Shown here: positions 11,556 to 41,053 of the stretch, in pieces
How positions within the stretch are numbered: position 1 is the stretch's first letter
Layout of the letters: every line of letters begins with the position of its first letter
Source: Littorina saxatilis
Lineage: Eukaryota > Mollusca > Gastropoda > Littorinimorpha > Littorinidae
DNA length: 64,000 nt
Reading direction: 5' to 3'
Assembly: GCF_037325665.1 (NCBI RefSeq)
Contig: NC_090261.1
Span: 66,549,909-66,613,908, forward strand
Made by a program: the position numbers and the translations under genes
The notes under the pieces: generated by a model
The model's input: only the letters and a program-made list of their open reading frames with translations
What the model was told of the DNA's origin: nothing
Database searches by the model: none

Positions 11556-11764
11556 AAATGGGGTAATACCCTCTCCACTTCGACACATGTCAACATTCAG
11601 CATCCTAACCGCTTCCTGTGCAGTGGACATTTTTGGATGAATTAATTTTGCAGATTGACACTCATGTCAGTGAAGAGAACAATTCACAAAAACAATGTTG
11701 ATATTGCACAGAAACCTCTGAGCTTCTTGATTTTCCTTATGTGTCTGAGTGGAGGAATGGTTTT

Positions 11765-11859
11765 TACATTTAGTCAAGTTTTGACTAAATGTTTTAACAT
11801 AGAGGGGGAATCGAGACGAGGGTCGTGGTGTATGTGTGTCTGTGTGTGTGTCTGTGTGT

Positions 11860-11906
<47 letters not shown>

Positions 11907-12615
11907 GATTCAGAGTAAACTACTGGACCGATCTTTATGAAATTTGACATGAGAGTTCCTGGGTATGATATCCCCGGAAGTTTTTTTCATTTTTTCGATA
12001 AATGTCTTTGATGACGTCATATCCGGCTTTTTGTAAAAGTTGAGGCGGCACTGTCACACCCTCATTTTCCAATCAAATTGATTGAAATTTTGGCCAAGCA
12101 ATCTTCGACAAAGGCCGGACTTCGGTATTGCATTTCAGCTTGGTGGCTTAAAAATTAATTAATGACTTTGGTCATTAAAAATCTGAACATTGTAAAAAAA
12201 AAAAAAAATTTATAAAACGATCCAAATTTAGGTTCATCTTATTCTTCATCATTTTCTGATTCCAAAACATATAAATATGTTATATAAATTTGGATTAAAA
12301 ACAAGCTCTGAAAATTAAAAAAATTAAAATTATGATCAAAATTAAATTTTCGAAATCAATTTAAAAACACTTTCATCTTATTCCTTGTCGGTTCCTGATT
12401 CCAAAAACATATAGATATGATATGTTTGGATTAAAAACACGCTCAGAAAGTTAAAACGAAGAGAGGTACAGTAAAGCGTGCTATGAAGCACAGCGCAACC
12501 ACCACCACGCCAAACAGGCTCGTCACTTTCACTGCCTTTTGCACTAGCGGCGGACTAGGTTCAATTTCATTCTGTGAGTTCCACAGCTTGTAGTAATTTC
12601 GCCTTACGCGACTTG
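11765..12615 (+). mobile_element. 830-bp dispersed repeat, copy 1
   Basis: Begins ACATTTAGTCAAGTTTTGAC (a short palindrome) and ends with GCGAAATTACTA-type sequence (minus strand) and TTACGCGACTTG. It includes a GT tract at 11830-11901, AT-rich repeats of AACATATAGATATGAT type, and TGACGTCATATCCGGC. The copy at 28622-29441 is inverted. I recall it as very common in periwinkles. Confidence 0.85.
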
Positions 12616-12684
12616 TTATTTCATATTATGAGTGATCGACAAGAAGAAGAAGAAGAAGATTTCATATTAGAAGATGGTGAGCCG

Positions 12685-12872
12685 ATTAGACCAATTCTGG
12701 AAATAACTCTGTTGGGTTTTGATGTGTTATGGAAGAGCTGCTTTTCCATAGAAACCCTGAGGCAAGCTACATGTGACATTGTCGGCTTACCTCAGTGTTT
12801 CTATGGAAACAAGGGAAAGCAACTCTTCCACAACACATACAAACTTTAGTCATTTCCGAACATGGTCTATTG
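12685..12872. mobile_element. Foldback MITE, copy 2
   Basis: Ends AGACCAATTCTGGAAATAAC and CATTTCCGAACATGGTCTATT are inverted, with TGTTATGGAAGAG / CTCTTCCACAACA further in. Same family as 16095-16325. Confidence 0.75.
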
Positions 12873-12994
12873 TTGAGACGGGAAGGACTGTGCCATCAAA
12901 AACCAGCAGACAGTGTCAACCAGATCTATGATGGAGTCCCCTTTAGCTGTCCAGCAGATAAGAGCGTCTGGAGACTGTCAGCTACAGATGGTCT

Positions 12995-14008
12995 GGGATC
13001 AGGGTGTGCTGTGATTAGGGCGTGCTGTGATTAGGGCGTGCTGTCCCCATGTGGGTGTGCTGTGATTAGGGCGTGCTGTGATTAGGGCGTGCTGTCCCCA
13101 TGTGGGTGTGCTGTGATTAGGGCGTGCTGTCCCCATGTAGGTGTGCTTTGATTAGGGCGTGCTGTCCCCATGTGGGTGTGCTGTGATTAGGGCGTGCTGT
13201 GATTAGGGCGTGCTGTCCCCTTGTGGGTGTGCTGTGATTAGGGCGTGCTGTGATTAGGGCGTGCTGTCCCCATGTGGGTGTGCTGTGATTAGGGCGTGCT
13301 GTGATTAGGGCGTGCTGTCCCGATGTGGGTGTGCTGCGATTAGAGCGTGCTGTGATTAGGGCGTGCTGTCCCCATGTGGGTGTGCTGTGATTAGGGCGTG
13401 CTGTGATTAGGGCGAGCTGTCCCCATGTAGGTGTGCTTTGATTAGGGCGTGCTGTCCCCATGTGGGTGTGCTGTGATTAGGGCGTGCTGTCCCCATGTGG
13501 GTGTGCTGTGATTAGGGCGTGCTGTCCCCATGTGGGTGTGCTGTGATCAGGGCGTGCTGTCCCCATGTGGGTGTGCTGTGATTAGGGCGTGCTGTCCCCA
13601 TGTGGGTGTGCTGTGATTAGGGCGTGCTGTGATTAGGGTGTGCTGTCCCCATGTGGGTGTGCTGTGATTAGGGCGTGCTGTGATTAGGGCGTGCTGTCCC
13701 CATGTGGGTGTGCTGTGATTAGGGCGCGCTGTGATGAGGGTGTGCTGACTCCATGTGGGTGTGCTGTGATTAGGGCGTGCTGTCCCCATGTGGGTGTGCT
13801 GTGATTAGGGCGTGCTGTGATTAGGGCGTGCTGTCCCCATGTGGGTGTGCTGTGATTAGGGCGTGCTGTGATTAGGGCGTGCTGTCCCCATGTGGGTGTG
13901 CTGTGATTAGGGCGTGCTGTCCCCATGTGGGTGTGCTGTGATTAGGGCGTGCTGTCCCCATGTGGGTGTGCTGTGATTAGGGCGTGCTGTCCCCATGTGG
14001 GTGTGCAA
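12995..14008. repeat. Composite minisatellite of 16-bp and 19-bp units
   Basis: Units GTGATTAGGGCGTGCT and GTCCCCATGTGGGTGTGCT alternate irregularly for about 1 kb, mostly as 35-bp pairs with extra 16-bp units. Confidence 0.95.
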
Positions 14009-14010
14009 TA

Positions 14011-14314
14011 CAGTGGAGCCCCCTTTTTAAGACCTTGTTTTCTCAGACTTTCTGTTCATAACCTTTGTAAAATAACCCCCCCCCCCCCCCCCTCCCATGT
14101 TAAGACTCCCTCCTGTTTAACGCCTACTCTTTTCTCTCTCCCTCCAGCAATCAGCAAGCTTCCTGACATACAACTGTACAAGGATGAAACCATCACGGGA
14201 GAAGAAAGTGGTAGCAGAAATCCAACCAGCGGCTCCAATGTCCCACACACCAACGACCTTTTCAAGATACCATGTTCTTAGAGTTTGGAAGGTCCTAAAA
14301 AGGGCGTTCCACAG
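14011..14314. mobile_element. TA-flanked MITE (CAGTGGAACC family), copy 2
   Basis: Left CAGTGGAGCCCCCTTTTTAA and right TCCTAAAAAGGGCGTTCCACAG with TA outside. It includes a poly-C run and about 130 bp of extra unique sequence. Confidence 0.7.
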
Positions 14315-14577
14315 TAGCTGTTAGACGCCCGTAACTGTTAGATGCCCGCAACTGTTAGACGCCCGCAACTGTTAGACGCCCGCAACTGTTAGATGCCCGC
14401 AACTGTTAGACACCCGCAACTGTTAGACGCTCGCAACTGTTAGACACCCACAACTGTTAGACGCCCGCAACTGTTAGACACCCACAACTGTTAGACGCCC
14501 GCAACTGTTAGACGCCCGCAACTGTTAGACGCCCGCAACTGTTAGACGTCCGCAACTGTTAGACGCCCGCAACTGCT
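14315..14577. repeat. 17-bp minisatellite AACTGTTAGACGCCCGC
   Basis: About 15 tandem copies with point variants, starting at the right edge of the MITE. Confidence 0.95.
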
Positions 14578-14904
14578 TCCTACCAAAATAAGGTCATTTC
14601 TGCTCTGCTTGGTCAAGAGCATCGTGGGCCCCCAAGATTCTCTCCTAGCAACCGTCAAACGACAGAAGTTGGTGTGGTTCGGCACGACACTCTCTCCAAA
14701 ACCGTGCAAAAGCAGTCCACAGCATGACTAACATGGATAACCACACCTTCAAGTTTTGTTTTTTCAACACCTCATCCAAGCTTACTTCCATCAAACTCAA
14801 CAAACATAACACACACAAAAGGGTAAATGAACACTTCACAAGTTTTCACACAGAGGAAATGAAGAGAACTTACTATAAGACAAGGTGGCCACAACTCACA
14901 CGGC

Positions 14905-15445
14905 AGGCACACACTTCAACACATAATAACACTTCAAGTTCAACAGACAATGACACCCAAAACATGACACTTCAACACAGAATGACACCCAACACACAAT
15001 GACACCCAAAACATGACACTTCAACACATAATAACACTTCAAGTCCAACAGACAATGACACCCAAAACATGACACTTCAACACATAATAACACTTCAAGT
15101 TCAACAGACAATGACACCCAAAACATGACACTTCAACACATAATAACACTTCAAGTTCAACAGACAATGACACCCAAAACATGACACTTCAACACATAAT
15201 AACACTTCAAGTTCAACAGACAATGACACCCAAAACATGACACTTCAACACATAATAACACTTCAAGTTCAACAGACAATGACACCCAAAACATGACACT
15301 TCAACACATAATAACACTTCAAGTTCAACAGACAATGACACCCAAAACATGACACTTCAACACATAATAACACTTCAAGTTCAACAGACAATGACACCCA
15401 AAACATGACACTTCAACACAGAATGACACCCAACACACAATGACA
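14905..15445. repeat. 56-bp minisatellite, about 9 copies
   Basis: Unit: TTCAACACATAATAACAC, TTCAAGTTCAACAGACAATG, ACACCCAAAACATGACAC. A shorter variant copy sits at each end. Confidence 0.95.
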
Positions 15446-15873
15446 CAAGTGTGACAGCATTTGGGAAAAAGGGACATAAGTCATACAACAATTCTGTGAT
15501 AAAAAACATGTCAGCAAGTGAAAATGTACCGATTTTTATATTTTGAACCTTTTGGACTATACAGGGTCAAGGTTATCAGCATTACAATGTTTTTTCATGT
15601 ATCACTCACTGTGCATAGTTTCTGTAAAGCTGCTTCCTTCTGAGCTAAATTCCTGGAAACGTGGGTACTAGGCCATTGTGCATTCAAAAACTTTAAATTT
15701 ATTAGATAAAAAAGACTCTGCTGAATCTGCTTTTGTCATTTGGCTGAGCATCATTTGATCCAGTCCATGACATTCAAAATTCATTACGTACAATTTTCTC
15801 TCTCTCCAAAATGCCCCTTTTTCTCACATGCAGTCACAAATCCTCTCCTCCAGAAAAAAAAAGAGTGACTCAC
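15446..15873. other. POLE2 intronic or 3' sequence, nothing recognised
   Basis: I searched this stretch by eye on the minus strand for the final POLE2 exon and did not find it. Confidence 0.4.
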
Positions 15874-34389
<18,516 letters not shown>

Positions 34390-34395
34390 CTTGAG

Positions 34396-34404
34396 TTTCG
34401 CGCC
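34396..34404 (-). promoter_or_regulatory. E2F-type site TTTCGCGCC at the POLE2 start
   Basis: A perfect E2F consensus 7-15 nt upstream of the ATG. Overlapping the ATG, CAAGATGGCCGC resembles a YY1 site. E2F control suits an S-phase gene; use in this species is inference. Confidence 0.6.
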
Positions 34405-34574
34405 AACTGTTTTGCTTAGAGTTGCTTCCCTTCAAAAGTAACAAAAAGTTCATATCGAATACGGAATAACAACAGAACACTCGTTATTTTTACCTATTGC
34501 AATGGCTATTTCTGGTCTTTAATTAATAGCATTGTTGAACTATTTGTATAAGTTATATTTACGCATTTTTAGAT

Positions 34575-34980
34575 TTTGACTAAAGACTACACGACCGCAC
34601 GCGGCCACACGCGACCTTGCACTACCTTGCGCGGCCTCAAACTAAAGCATGTACATGTAATATTTTTTATATATAGTATCTTCACAACATTATCTGACTT
34701 TATACCAAGTTTTAAGTGCATCGTGGTTCAGCGTCCGAACATGGTCGGACGCTGAATCACGGTGCCTTCACTTTCGCTCGATAGCTCGTCGCAAAATGCA
34801 TCATAACTCCCTTATTTTTTTTTATTTCTGTGACTTAAAACTTGGTATAAAGTCAGATAATGTTGTGAAGCTACTATATATTTTAACATATTACATGTAC
34901 ATGCTTTAGTTTGAGGCCGGGCAAGGTAGTGCAAGGTCGCGTGTGGCCGCGTGCGGTCGCGTAGTCTTTAGTCACAGCTC
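34575..34980. mobile_element. 405-bp foldback element
   Basis: Arms of about 160 bp pair almost fully: TGACTAAAGACTACACGACC against its complement near 34965. Inner pairing includes TTATACCAAGTTTTAAGT, and CGTCCGAACATGGTCGGACG lies near the centre. It lies about 190 bp 5' of the POLE2 start. Confidence 0.9.
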
Positions 34981-35499
34981 TTCTCTAACCTCTGACCTTA
35001 TTCTTGTGATTGGGCGCATTCGGGGTGTCACAGCTAGGTAAGCTCAGCCTACAGAGTTGGAACGGAACTACGACAGGTAGGTGTCTAAACTGTGCTGTCT
35101 CCCTGTTTTAAATTTTGTTATTGCTGTGTTAGGCTTTTTCAAATATATACCAACCGCCTTTCTCACGTGGTACGTATTCGGCGACTTTCACTTTTAGTTT
35201 TAGAAGGATTTGAGTGTCCCCAACTACAAAATTCGAAGACGACACAGTTGCTCGATTTATCCAGTGATAGTGAATTAGTCAAGTGTGACATCAGTCCAGT
35301 TTGCCTCGAGGGTATGTGTTCAGTATGTCGACAAAGCTCTCGCGTGTTGATTCAGAATAATTTAGGTTTTGTTGGTTTCAGTGGTTGGTGTAAATGTAAT
35401 ACATGTGATGTACTGTAGTCTATCATGGTGTATACATACTATGTTAATACATAATGATAATGATAGTATCAGTATCAAAGAAAGACTTGGAGCTGGACT

Positions 35500-35840
35500 A
35501 GTTATCATGAGGGCCCCAAAGGGGGGGTATCATCACGATCACGGGAAGGGAAATTTTAGCTTTCACGATCACAGTTACCTTGATTTTTGTTTTCACGATC
35601 ACAAACACCTTGACGAATCGAGGATCATAGAGTGATACAGCTGTGAAAAATGTACGTTGAAAATAAAATGCTTTGAAATAATGCCCATCACGATCACGAA
35701 AACAAATGACGATCCCGATCACGAGACTTGATTTTTTTGTTTTCACGGATCACGGGCAAAGTCCCATCACGATCACAGAAATTGAAATTTCGGCAATCAC
35801 GGTCACAGAAAGGTAAAAAAACGCCAATCACGTTAAACCT
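35500..35840. repeat. CACGATCAC-rich repeat block
   Basis: TCACGATCACGG-like words recur at least nine times over 330 bp (near 35530, 35564, 35594, 35687, 35711, 35746 and 35766). Left edge GGGCCCCAAAGGGGGGG. Confidence 0.6.
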
Positions 35841-36034
35841 GATTTCTCCCATTTCTTCTCAACAAGAGTAATTGAGGAATGATCTATAGGGTAAAGCAAT
35901 TTCCATTGCGTAAATAGTTGATAAGATTAGTCATGAACACAATGTGATTTAGTCATTTACTGAGTAAACAAAGAGATGACAGAAACTGACGAGTGTTTCT
36001 TACACGCGAGAAATGCTTGCGTATAGATATATAT

Positions 36035-36440
36035 ATATACTAGATGAATACCCGCTTCGCCGGGTACCCGCCTTTGCCGGGAAGAACTAGAGCCAAATAC
36101 CCGGCTTTGCCGGGTGTACGCCGGCTTCGCCTGCGCATTGTACGCGATTGATGCCACACGAAGGAAGGGAGATAAACGCGCAAAACAATGGAGAAGATAA
36201 GGAAGAGTTACTGGGAATGGATGTACAGAAAAACCAAAATCGGTCAAGCGCTGCGCGCTGAGAGCACGTGTTGAAAATTTTCATCGACCAGATTGTGTCC
36301 GGGGTCTACCTGAATTAGTGAATATGCCCACCAAATTTGAAGCAGATCCATCGAGAACTTTGGCCGTGCATCGCGAAGTGACACAGACAGACAGACAGAC
36401 AGACAGACACAAGCCGTATATAGACTATAGATATATAGCC
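36035..36440 (+). mobile_element. Dispersed repeat with GCTTCGCCGGGTA motifs
   Basis: ACTAGATGAATACCCGCTTC start, repeated CCGGCTTTGCCGGG, (ACAG)n, and end CAAGCCGTATATAGACTATA. A partial inverted copy is at 36910-37110. Widespread in invertebrates (recall). Confidence 0.65.
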
Positions 36441-36909
36441 TCTTGCTATGCAAGACAGCGAGAGTGTAGTTGTGAAACAGTTAGATGGCTTAATTGCTAC
36501 GCAAGAATTAGATTAAACACCTTTGGTTGATACTGACATGTCACGGACAGAATGCTCTATGCTGACTGCAAGCTTTGTGATAAGATAAAAACATAAGGCT
36601 AAATTCTTTTTAAAAGTGATGACGGTAACGTACATGGCCTAAACTAGAAAGAGGGAAGGGATAGGTAGATTTTTGACAAAGATGAAACATACCCTCAGAT
36701 GAGATGTTCACCAAGATTGAAGTTTCTCTTCTGCGTTGCTCGTTCTTATTTGTTCATTAATTTCTAAGGACAGTTGGAAAGAAAGCTATAGGGTCTGCCA
36801 CATAACAATTGTCTGGGTGACCATAACCAAGATTTTTATTGATCAATGCATAACACAATGTGAGCTGTTGTTTGCATAATAAAGATAACAGAATGTAGGT
36901 TATGACTTA

Positions 36910-37110
36910 TATAGATCTATATATCTATATACGGCTTGTGTCTGGTAAACCCCGGACACAATCTGGTCGATGAAAATTTTCAACACGTGCTCTCAGCGCG
37001 CAGCGTTGAACCAATTTTGTTTTTTCTGTACATCCATTCCCAGTAACTCTTCCTTATCTTCTCCAGTGTTTTGCGCGTTTATCTCCCTTCCTTCATACGG
37101 TGCGCCGGCT
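36910..37110 (-). mobile_element. Partial inverted copy of the 36.0-kb repeat
   Basis: Matches GACCAGATTGTGTCCGGGGT, TTGAAAATTTTCATCGA and GGAAGAGTTACTGGGAATGG on the opposite strand. Confidence 0.75.
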
Positions 37111-37137
37111 AAGCCAGGTATTCAGCTCTACTTCTTC

Positions 37138-37290
37138 ACGAGTGTTTTTTATATGGCTTGTATTTCAGTCAAGACCCAGCGGATAAATATCAAGGGACTC
37201 ACGAGCCTCTGGCGAGTGAGTCCCTTTGATATTCTCGCTGGGTCTTGACTGAAATACAAGCCATATAAAAAATCCCGAGTGTTGTAACCT
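37138..37290. mobile_element. 150-bp hairpin repeat
   Basis: TATATGGCTTGTATTTCAGT to AGGGACTCAC pairs with its complement at 37215-37275 around GAGCCTCTGGC. Confidence 0.9.
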
Positions 37291-37789
37291 GTATATCCCA
37301 TGAAGATCTAAAAGACAAAGTGTGACGGAAACATGCATGCTTTAGTTGTCTGTTCAGATGAGGCACCTGACTGCACATACTTTATTCTAAAGGCACGTCT
37401 GTTGATCTATATGTCAAGTCGGTGCATAATGGTGGCTTGGTTGTCCCCGTCAGTTGAAAGCCCGGTGCGTCCCGCTAGCGCTACGTGTCATTTGTGCTAC
37501 GTATCGTTTTAGCTATTTTCTGTAGTGCTATCGACACAAATTGCTAAAAACAGTAGTGCTATCGGCACGTAGTGCTATTGCCACAATTCACACGTGCCAT
37601 TATCACTACGTCTCAATAGAACTACGTGTCGATATCACTATTTTTGAAAAACCAATGGACTGTAGCGCTACGTGTCGATAGCACTATACTACATGTTCAA
37701 ACGGCAGACACTTCCCTTTGTGTTTGCGTGTGAGTGTGTATATATATTGTCTGCATGGCTGTCTGTCGGATCTGTCTGTCTCTGTCTCT

Positions 37790-37815
37790 CTGTGTCTGTG
37801 TGTGTGTGTGTGTGT

Positions 37816-37860
<45 letters not shown>

Positions 37861-37880
37861 CCTCCCTCTCTCTCTCTGTA
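37790..37880. repeat. GT then CT microsatellites
   Basis: (GT)n followed by (CT)n and CCCT. Confidence 0.95.
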
Positions 37881-38294
37881 TTGTTGGGTTACTTTCCGTT
37901 TATCTTCATTGCTTTACACCCAATTTTGAACACTACCTTATGATCTACAATGCTTCTACATAATGCGCTTCATGTACATAAACTTATATGTTCTACCATT
38001 AATGTTTTTATGTAACCTTTTTTTCCCTAGTCATAGTTATAGTAAAATAGTTTAGTCCCTCTTTAGGGCGAGGGCCAGATGCAAAAAAGCATATCTATGC
38101 TTATTCTTGTCACCCTCGAAAAATAAAGATTTGTCATTGTCATTGTCATTGTCATTGTCTCTCTCTCTCTTTTTTCACCACGTATTTATTTCATGGTTGT
38201 TGTTGGTGTGTGGTTTGTTTTTTTGATTGTGTTCTTCCCCCATCCCCCGTGGTTTGTATATAAGTCTGTGGCCTTAGTATAATAAACCATTCTG

Positions 38295-38295
38295 A

Positions 38296-38353
<58 letters not shown>

Positions 38354-38354
38354 C

Positions 38355-38388
<34 letters not shown>

Positions 38389-38550
38389 CCTCTCAATCGC
38401 TCTTTCTCTGTACCTCTTTAATATCGCTCTCTCCTTGTCTCTCCTCCCCCTCTCTCTCTCCATCTGTCTTTCTGTCTTCTCTCGCTCTTTCTTTCTCGCT
38501 CGCTCTTTCCCCCTCCCCCCTCTCTCTATCTCTCTCTCTCGCATGATACC
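38295..38550. repeat. CT-rich microsatellite
   Basis: Long (CT)n broken by CCCCCT and short unique words. Confidence 0.95.
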
Positions 38551-38629
38551 GTATATATATATATACATACACGGATGTTTTTCTGTGTGTGAGTTTGTGT
38601 GTACGATACCGTGGGTACGTATGCGTTTG

Positions 38630-38634
38630 TGCGT

Positions 38635-38707
<73 letters not shown>

Positions 38708-38783
38708 GAGAGAGAGAGAGAGAGAGGGAGAGAGAGAGAGACAGAGTGAGTGAGCGAGCGAGTGAGCAAGAGAGATAGAGAGT

Positions 38784-38860
<77 letters not shown>

Positions 38861-38880
38861 AAACAGACACACACGCGCAC
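38630..38880. repeat. (GT)n, (GA)n and (CA)n microsatellites
   Basis: GT tract 38640-38704, GA tract 38709-38740, CA tract 38785-38858. GT and CA form a large hairpin. Confidence 0.95.
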
Positions 38881-39907
38881 ACACATACACCGACATACAT
38901 ATACACGTACACAAACCAGGAGTGAGAGCGAGAGAAAAAAAGGAGAAAGAGAGAGTCGTCAGTAAGTAGTGGTATTGACACAAAGCGATAATGACACGTA
39001 GCGCTAAAAGATGTAGTGCTGTCGACACGTAGTGATAATGAACGAATGATATCGACTCATCGACAAATTATTTGTAGCACTAATCAACGTAGCGATAGCG
39101 GCACGTAGCACAAATGACACGTAGCACAAATGACACGTAGCACAAATGACACGTAGCGCTAGCGATACGCACCCTTGAAAGCCTCTTACACGGATTTGAC
39201 TCAATACCCAGTGGTTACACATGCATCTCCTGAGATCTTGGACACCTTCATCGTCTATAGGGCCTACTGCACCGCAGAAGAGCTAGAAATACTCGCAAAA
39301 TGCATTAAACAGCTTGTCCCGAGAACACTCGTAGTCGATGATGTACCGATAAGGGCGTGTGTACCGGGCACGCTGTAACTTCACATGAGCATAGTCTGAA
39401 CATAGCAGTGCTGGTCGGACGGACTGGGTTTTCAACGATTGCTAGTTTGACTTTTGTTTTAGTTGAGAGCACGAGCACACACACTCAAACAAATACGGCT
39501 TGTCATGTTGATCACAAGAGAGAAATAGAACAGCGAATAGAAGGAAACATAACAGATTACGTCCCCTTAATATGACGCGATGGATGACAGACGTCATGAA
39601 ATCTATGACGCTAAACTCAGCTATAACACTGAACGACTCTCGCGCGCGCAAGTTCTCAAAAGCGTGGTTACCCCTTGCACATCTGGTCAATAGGTACATG
39701 TGCATTTTGGAATGTCAAGGACGACAGAAAGTAGAGCCAGCTATGATGTATTTCGTGCACCCTTATTTATCCTCTATTTTATGTTTATAAGAGTGCAATA
39801 GTTACATCATAGATGTAACAAGAGAACAATGGAAATACAAGAAATATACCTAGAGTACATTTACAGAGACAAAGAAGGGAGGTCATGGGATATATATATA
39901 TATATAT

Positions 39908-40060
39908 TTATCCTACATACGTGAGAGAGACACCCGTGAGATAATAATCGTTCAAATCACACGTGTGTATATCATGTAAATGAGGTCATGTCAAGCAAGT
40001 CTGGCAGGGACCTGTTTTTCCACTGCTTATGATGCCAAAGTCACCGAGACAAACGTCATT
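39908..40060. mobile_element. Left part of the foldback-end element split by the Polinton
   Basis: TATCCTACATACGTGAGAGA to ACCGAGACAAACGTCATT matches 20935-21095. The match resumes at 54986. Confidence 0.9.
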
Positions 40061-40443
40061 AGAGAAAGGGGGAATGTACGTTCTGGCTCACCGATTCCGA
40101 CAGACCCTAAATATTAACGCAAAATAGGCTTCTGGACTAAACTTTTACTAAAATGAAACATGCGACAAAATCAGAAAAATACTGCATAAATCCATACAAA
40201 AAAAAATACAGTAAAGTAAGGTTGTTTTGAACCAATGCCGGGTCTGTCGGAATCAGTAACCCAGAACGTACATTCCCCCTTTCTCTTATACAACATTCTT
40301 AAGCTCAATACGCTCTCTCATTTACAAACTTTACTTCATATGTTCTTTCACTGTTAGAATTATATCTGATACATGCAATGTGACTGTCTAAACGAATAGT
40401 TAACTCTTTACAAGTGATTCTATTTTTACTTTTTCTTCCCGTC
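40061..40443 (+). repeat. Polinton left terminal inverted repeat
   Basis: 383 bp. Its first 226 bp are themselves a foldback: the outer 47-bp motif ends GATTCCGACAGACCC and returns as GGGTCTGTCGGAATC... to 40286. Confidence 0.95.
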
Positions 40444-41023
40444 CTATTTGAATCCCCTTTTTTAAAAACTGCTTTTTCAGATCTTCTATATCGATTGGCT
40501 TGTTATATTCAGCTCGTGTTTTTGTTTGAATACTTGCTTTCTTACTTTTGTAGTCATCAAAGTCTGTTTGTATCTGTTTGAATTCTTCGTCAGAAACTTT
40601 TGAATCTTCAAGTGCTTTACTGATAGACAGTTTTAGGCTAGACAATTTTGATGATGCAAGAGTGGAAATGGATTCGTGTTTTTCAAGCTTTTTCACAATT
40701 TTTTTCATTATAGCTGATGCTATAAATGATAAACCACCAACTGCTGCTGCGACACCACCTAGGATTAGAGAAACTGGAGTCCCTACTCCGGTAGCTAACA
40801 GAATTGTTCCCGTTACACCTGCAGCTGATGCAAGGATAGTAGAACCAGTGCTGGCATTAGAAAGGCTGTTGTAAGTTGTTGAGTACTTACGTCTAGCGCG
40901 AGAATATTTTTCTAATTCATCTTCTAGTTGTTTTTGTATATTACTAATGTGTGCCAGTCTGAATTGTTGACTTTCTGCTGCACTTTCATCAATATTAGGA
41001 TAAAGCTTCACACTGCTAGTCAT
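40400..41023 (-). CDS. Polinton gene, putative membrane protein (207 aa)
   Basis: Unknown function. Charged, coiled-coil-like N- and C-terminal thirds flank a long glycine/alanine-rich hydrophobic centre (about residues 60-110), which suggests one or two membrane spans. It is the leftmost gene, on the minus strand, followed in the same direction upstream by two more genes with tiny gaps, as in a shared transcription unit. Its 3' end reaches into the left terminal repeat. Part of the fossil element; no family name recognised. Confidence 0.75.
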   Translation of the reverse strand: MTSSVKLYPNIDESAAESQQFRLAHISNIQKQLEDELEKYSRARRKYSTTYNSLSNASTGSTILASAAGVTGTILLATGVGTPVSLILGGVAAAVGGLSFIASAIMKKIVKKLEKHESISTLASSKLSSLKLSISKALEDSKVSDEEFKQIQTDFDDYKSKKASIQTKTRAEYNKPIDIEDLKKQFLKKGIQIGREEKVKIESLVKS

Positions 41024-41053
41024 CTTTTTAATGCAAAATATAAAATATTTATC

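Larger units (their letters stand above)
37463..39174. mobile_element. 1.7-kb MULE-like element with repeat-built ends
   Basis: Outer ends CGGTGCGTCCCGCTAGCGCT and AGCGCTAGCGATACGCACC are inverted and lie within 200-bp regions built from degenerate TAGCGCTAYCGACACG units. An exact 9-bp duplication TTGAAAGCC flanks it (37454-37462 and 39175-39183). The middle is simple repeats. A 9-bp duplication suggests Mutator-like; no transposase is present. Confidence 0.75.

Noticed and set aside
12574-12849. Acidic open frame starting MSDRQEEEEEDF
   Set aside because: Most of it runs through a foldback MITE, the start follows the end of the 830-bp repeat, and no splice context is convincing.
12995-14008. 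Regular 35-bp repeats as a CRISPR-like array
   Set aside because: No unique spacers; the whole unit repeats. The context is an animal genome.
14145-14281. Possible plus-strand exon after CCCTCCAG
   Set aside because: It lies within the borders of a TA-type MITE and has no supporting neighbour exons.
35092-35418. 108-codon frame upstream of POLE2
   Set aside because: Weak coding character, no recognisable domain. Kept out for lack of support.
39175-39378. 67-codon open frame beside the MULE-like element
   Set aside because: It starts within the target duplication. No recognisable domain or splice context.
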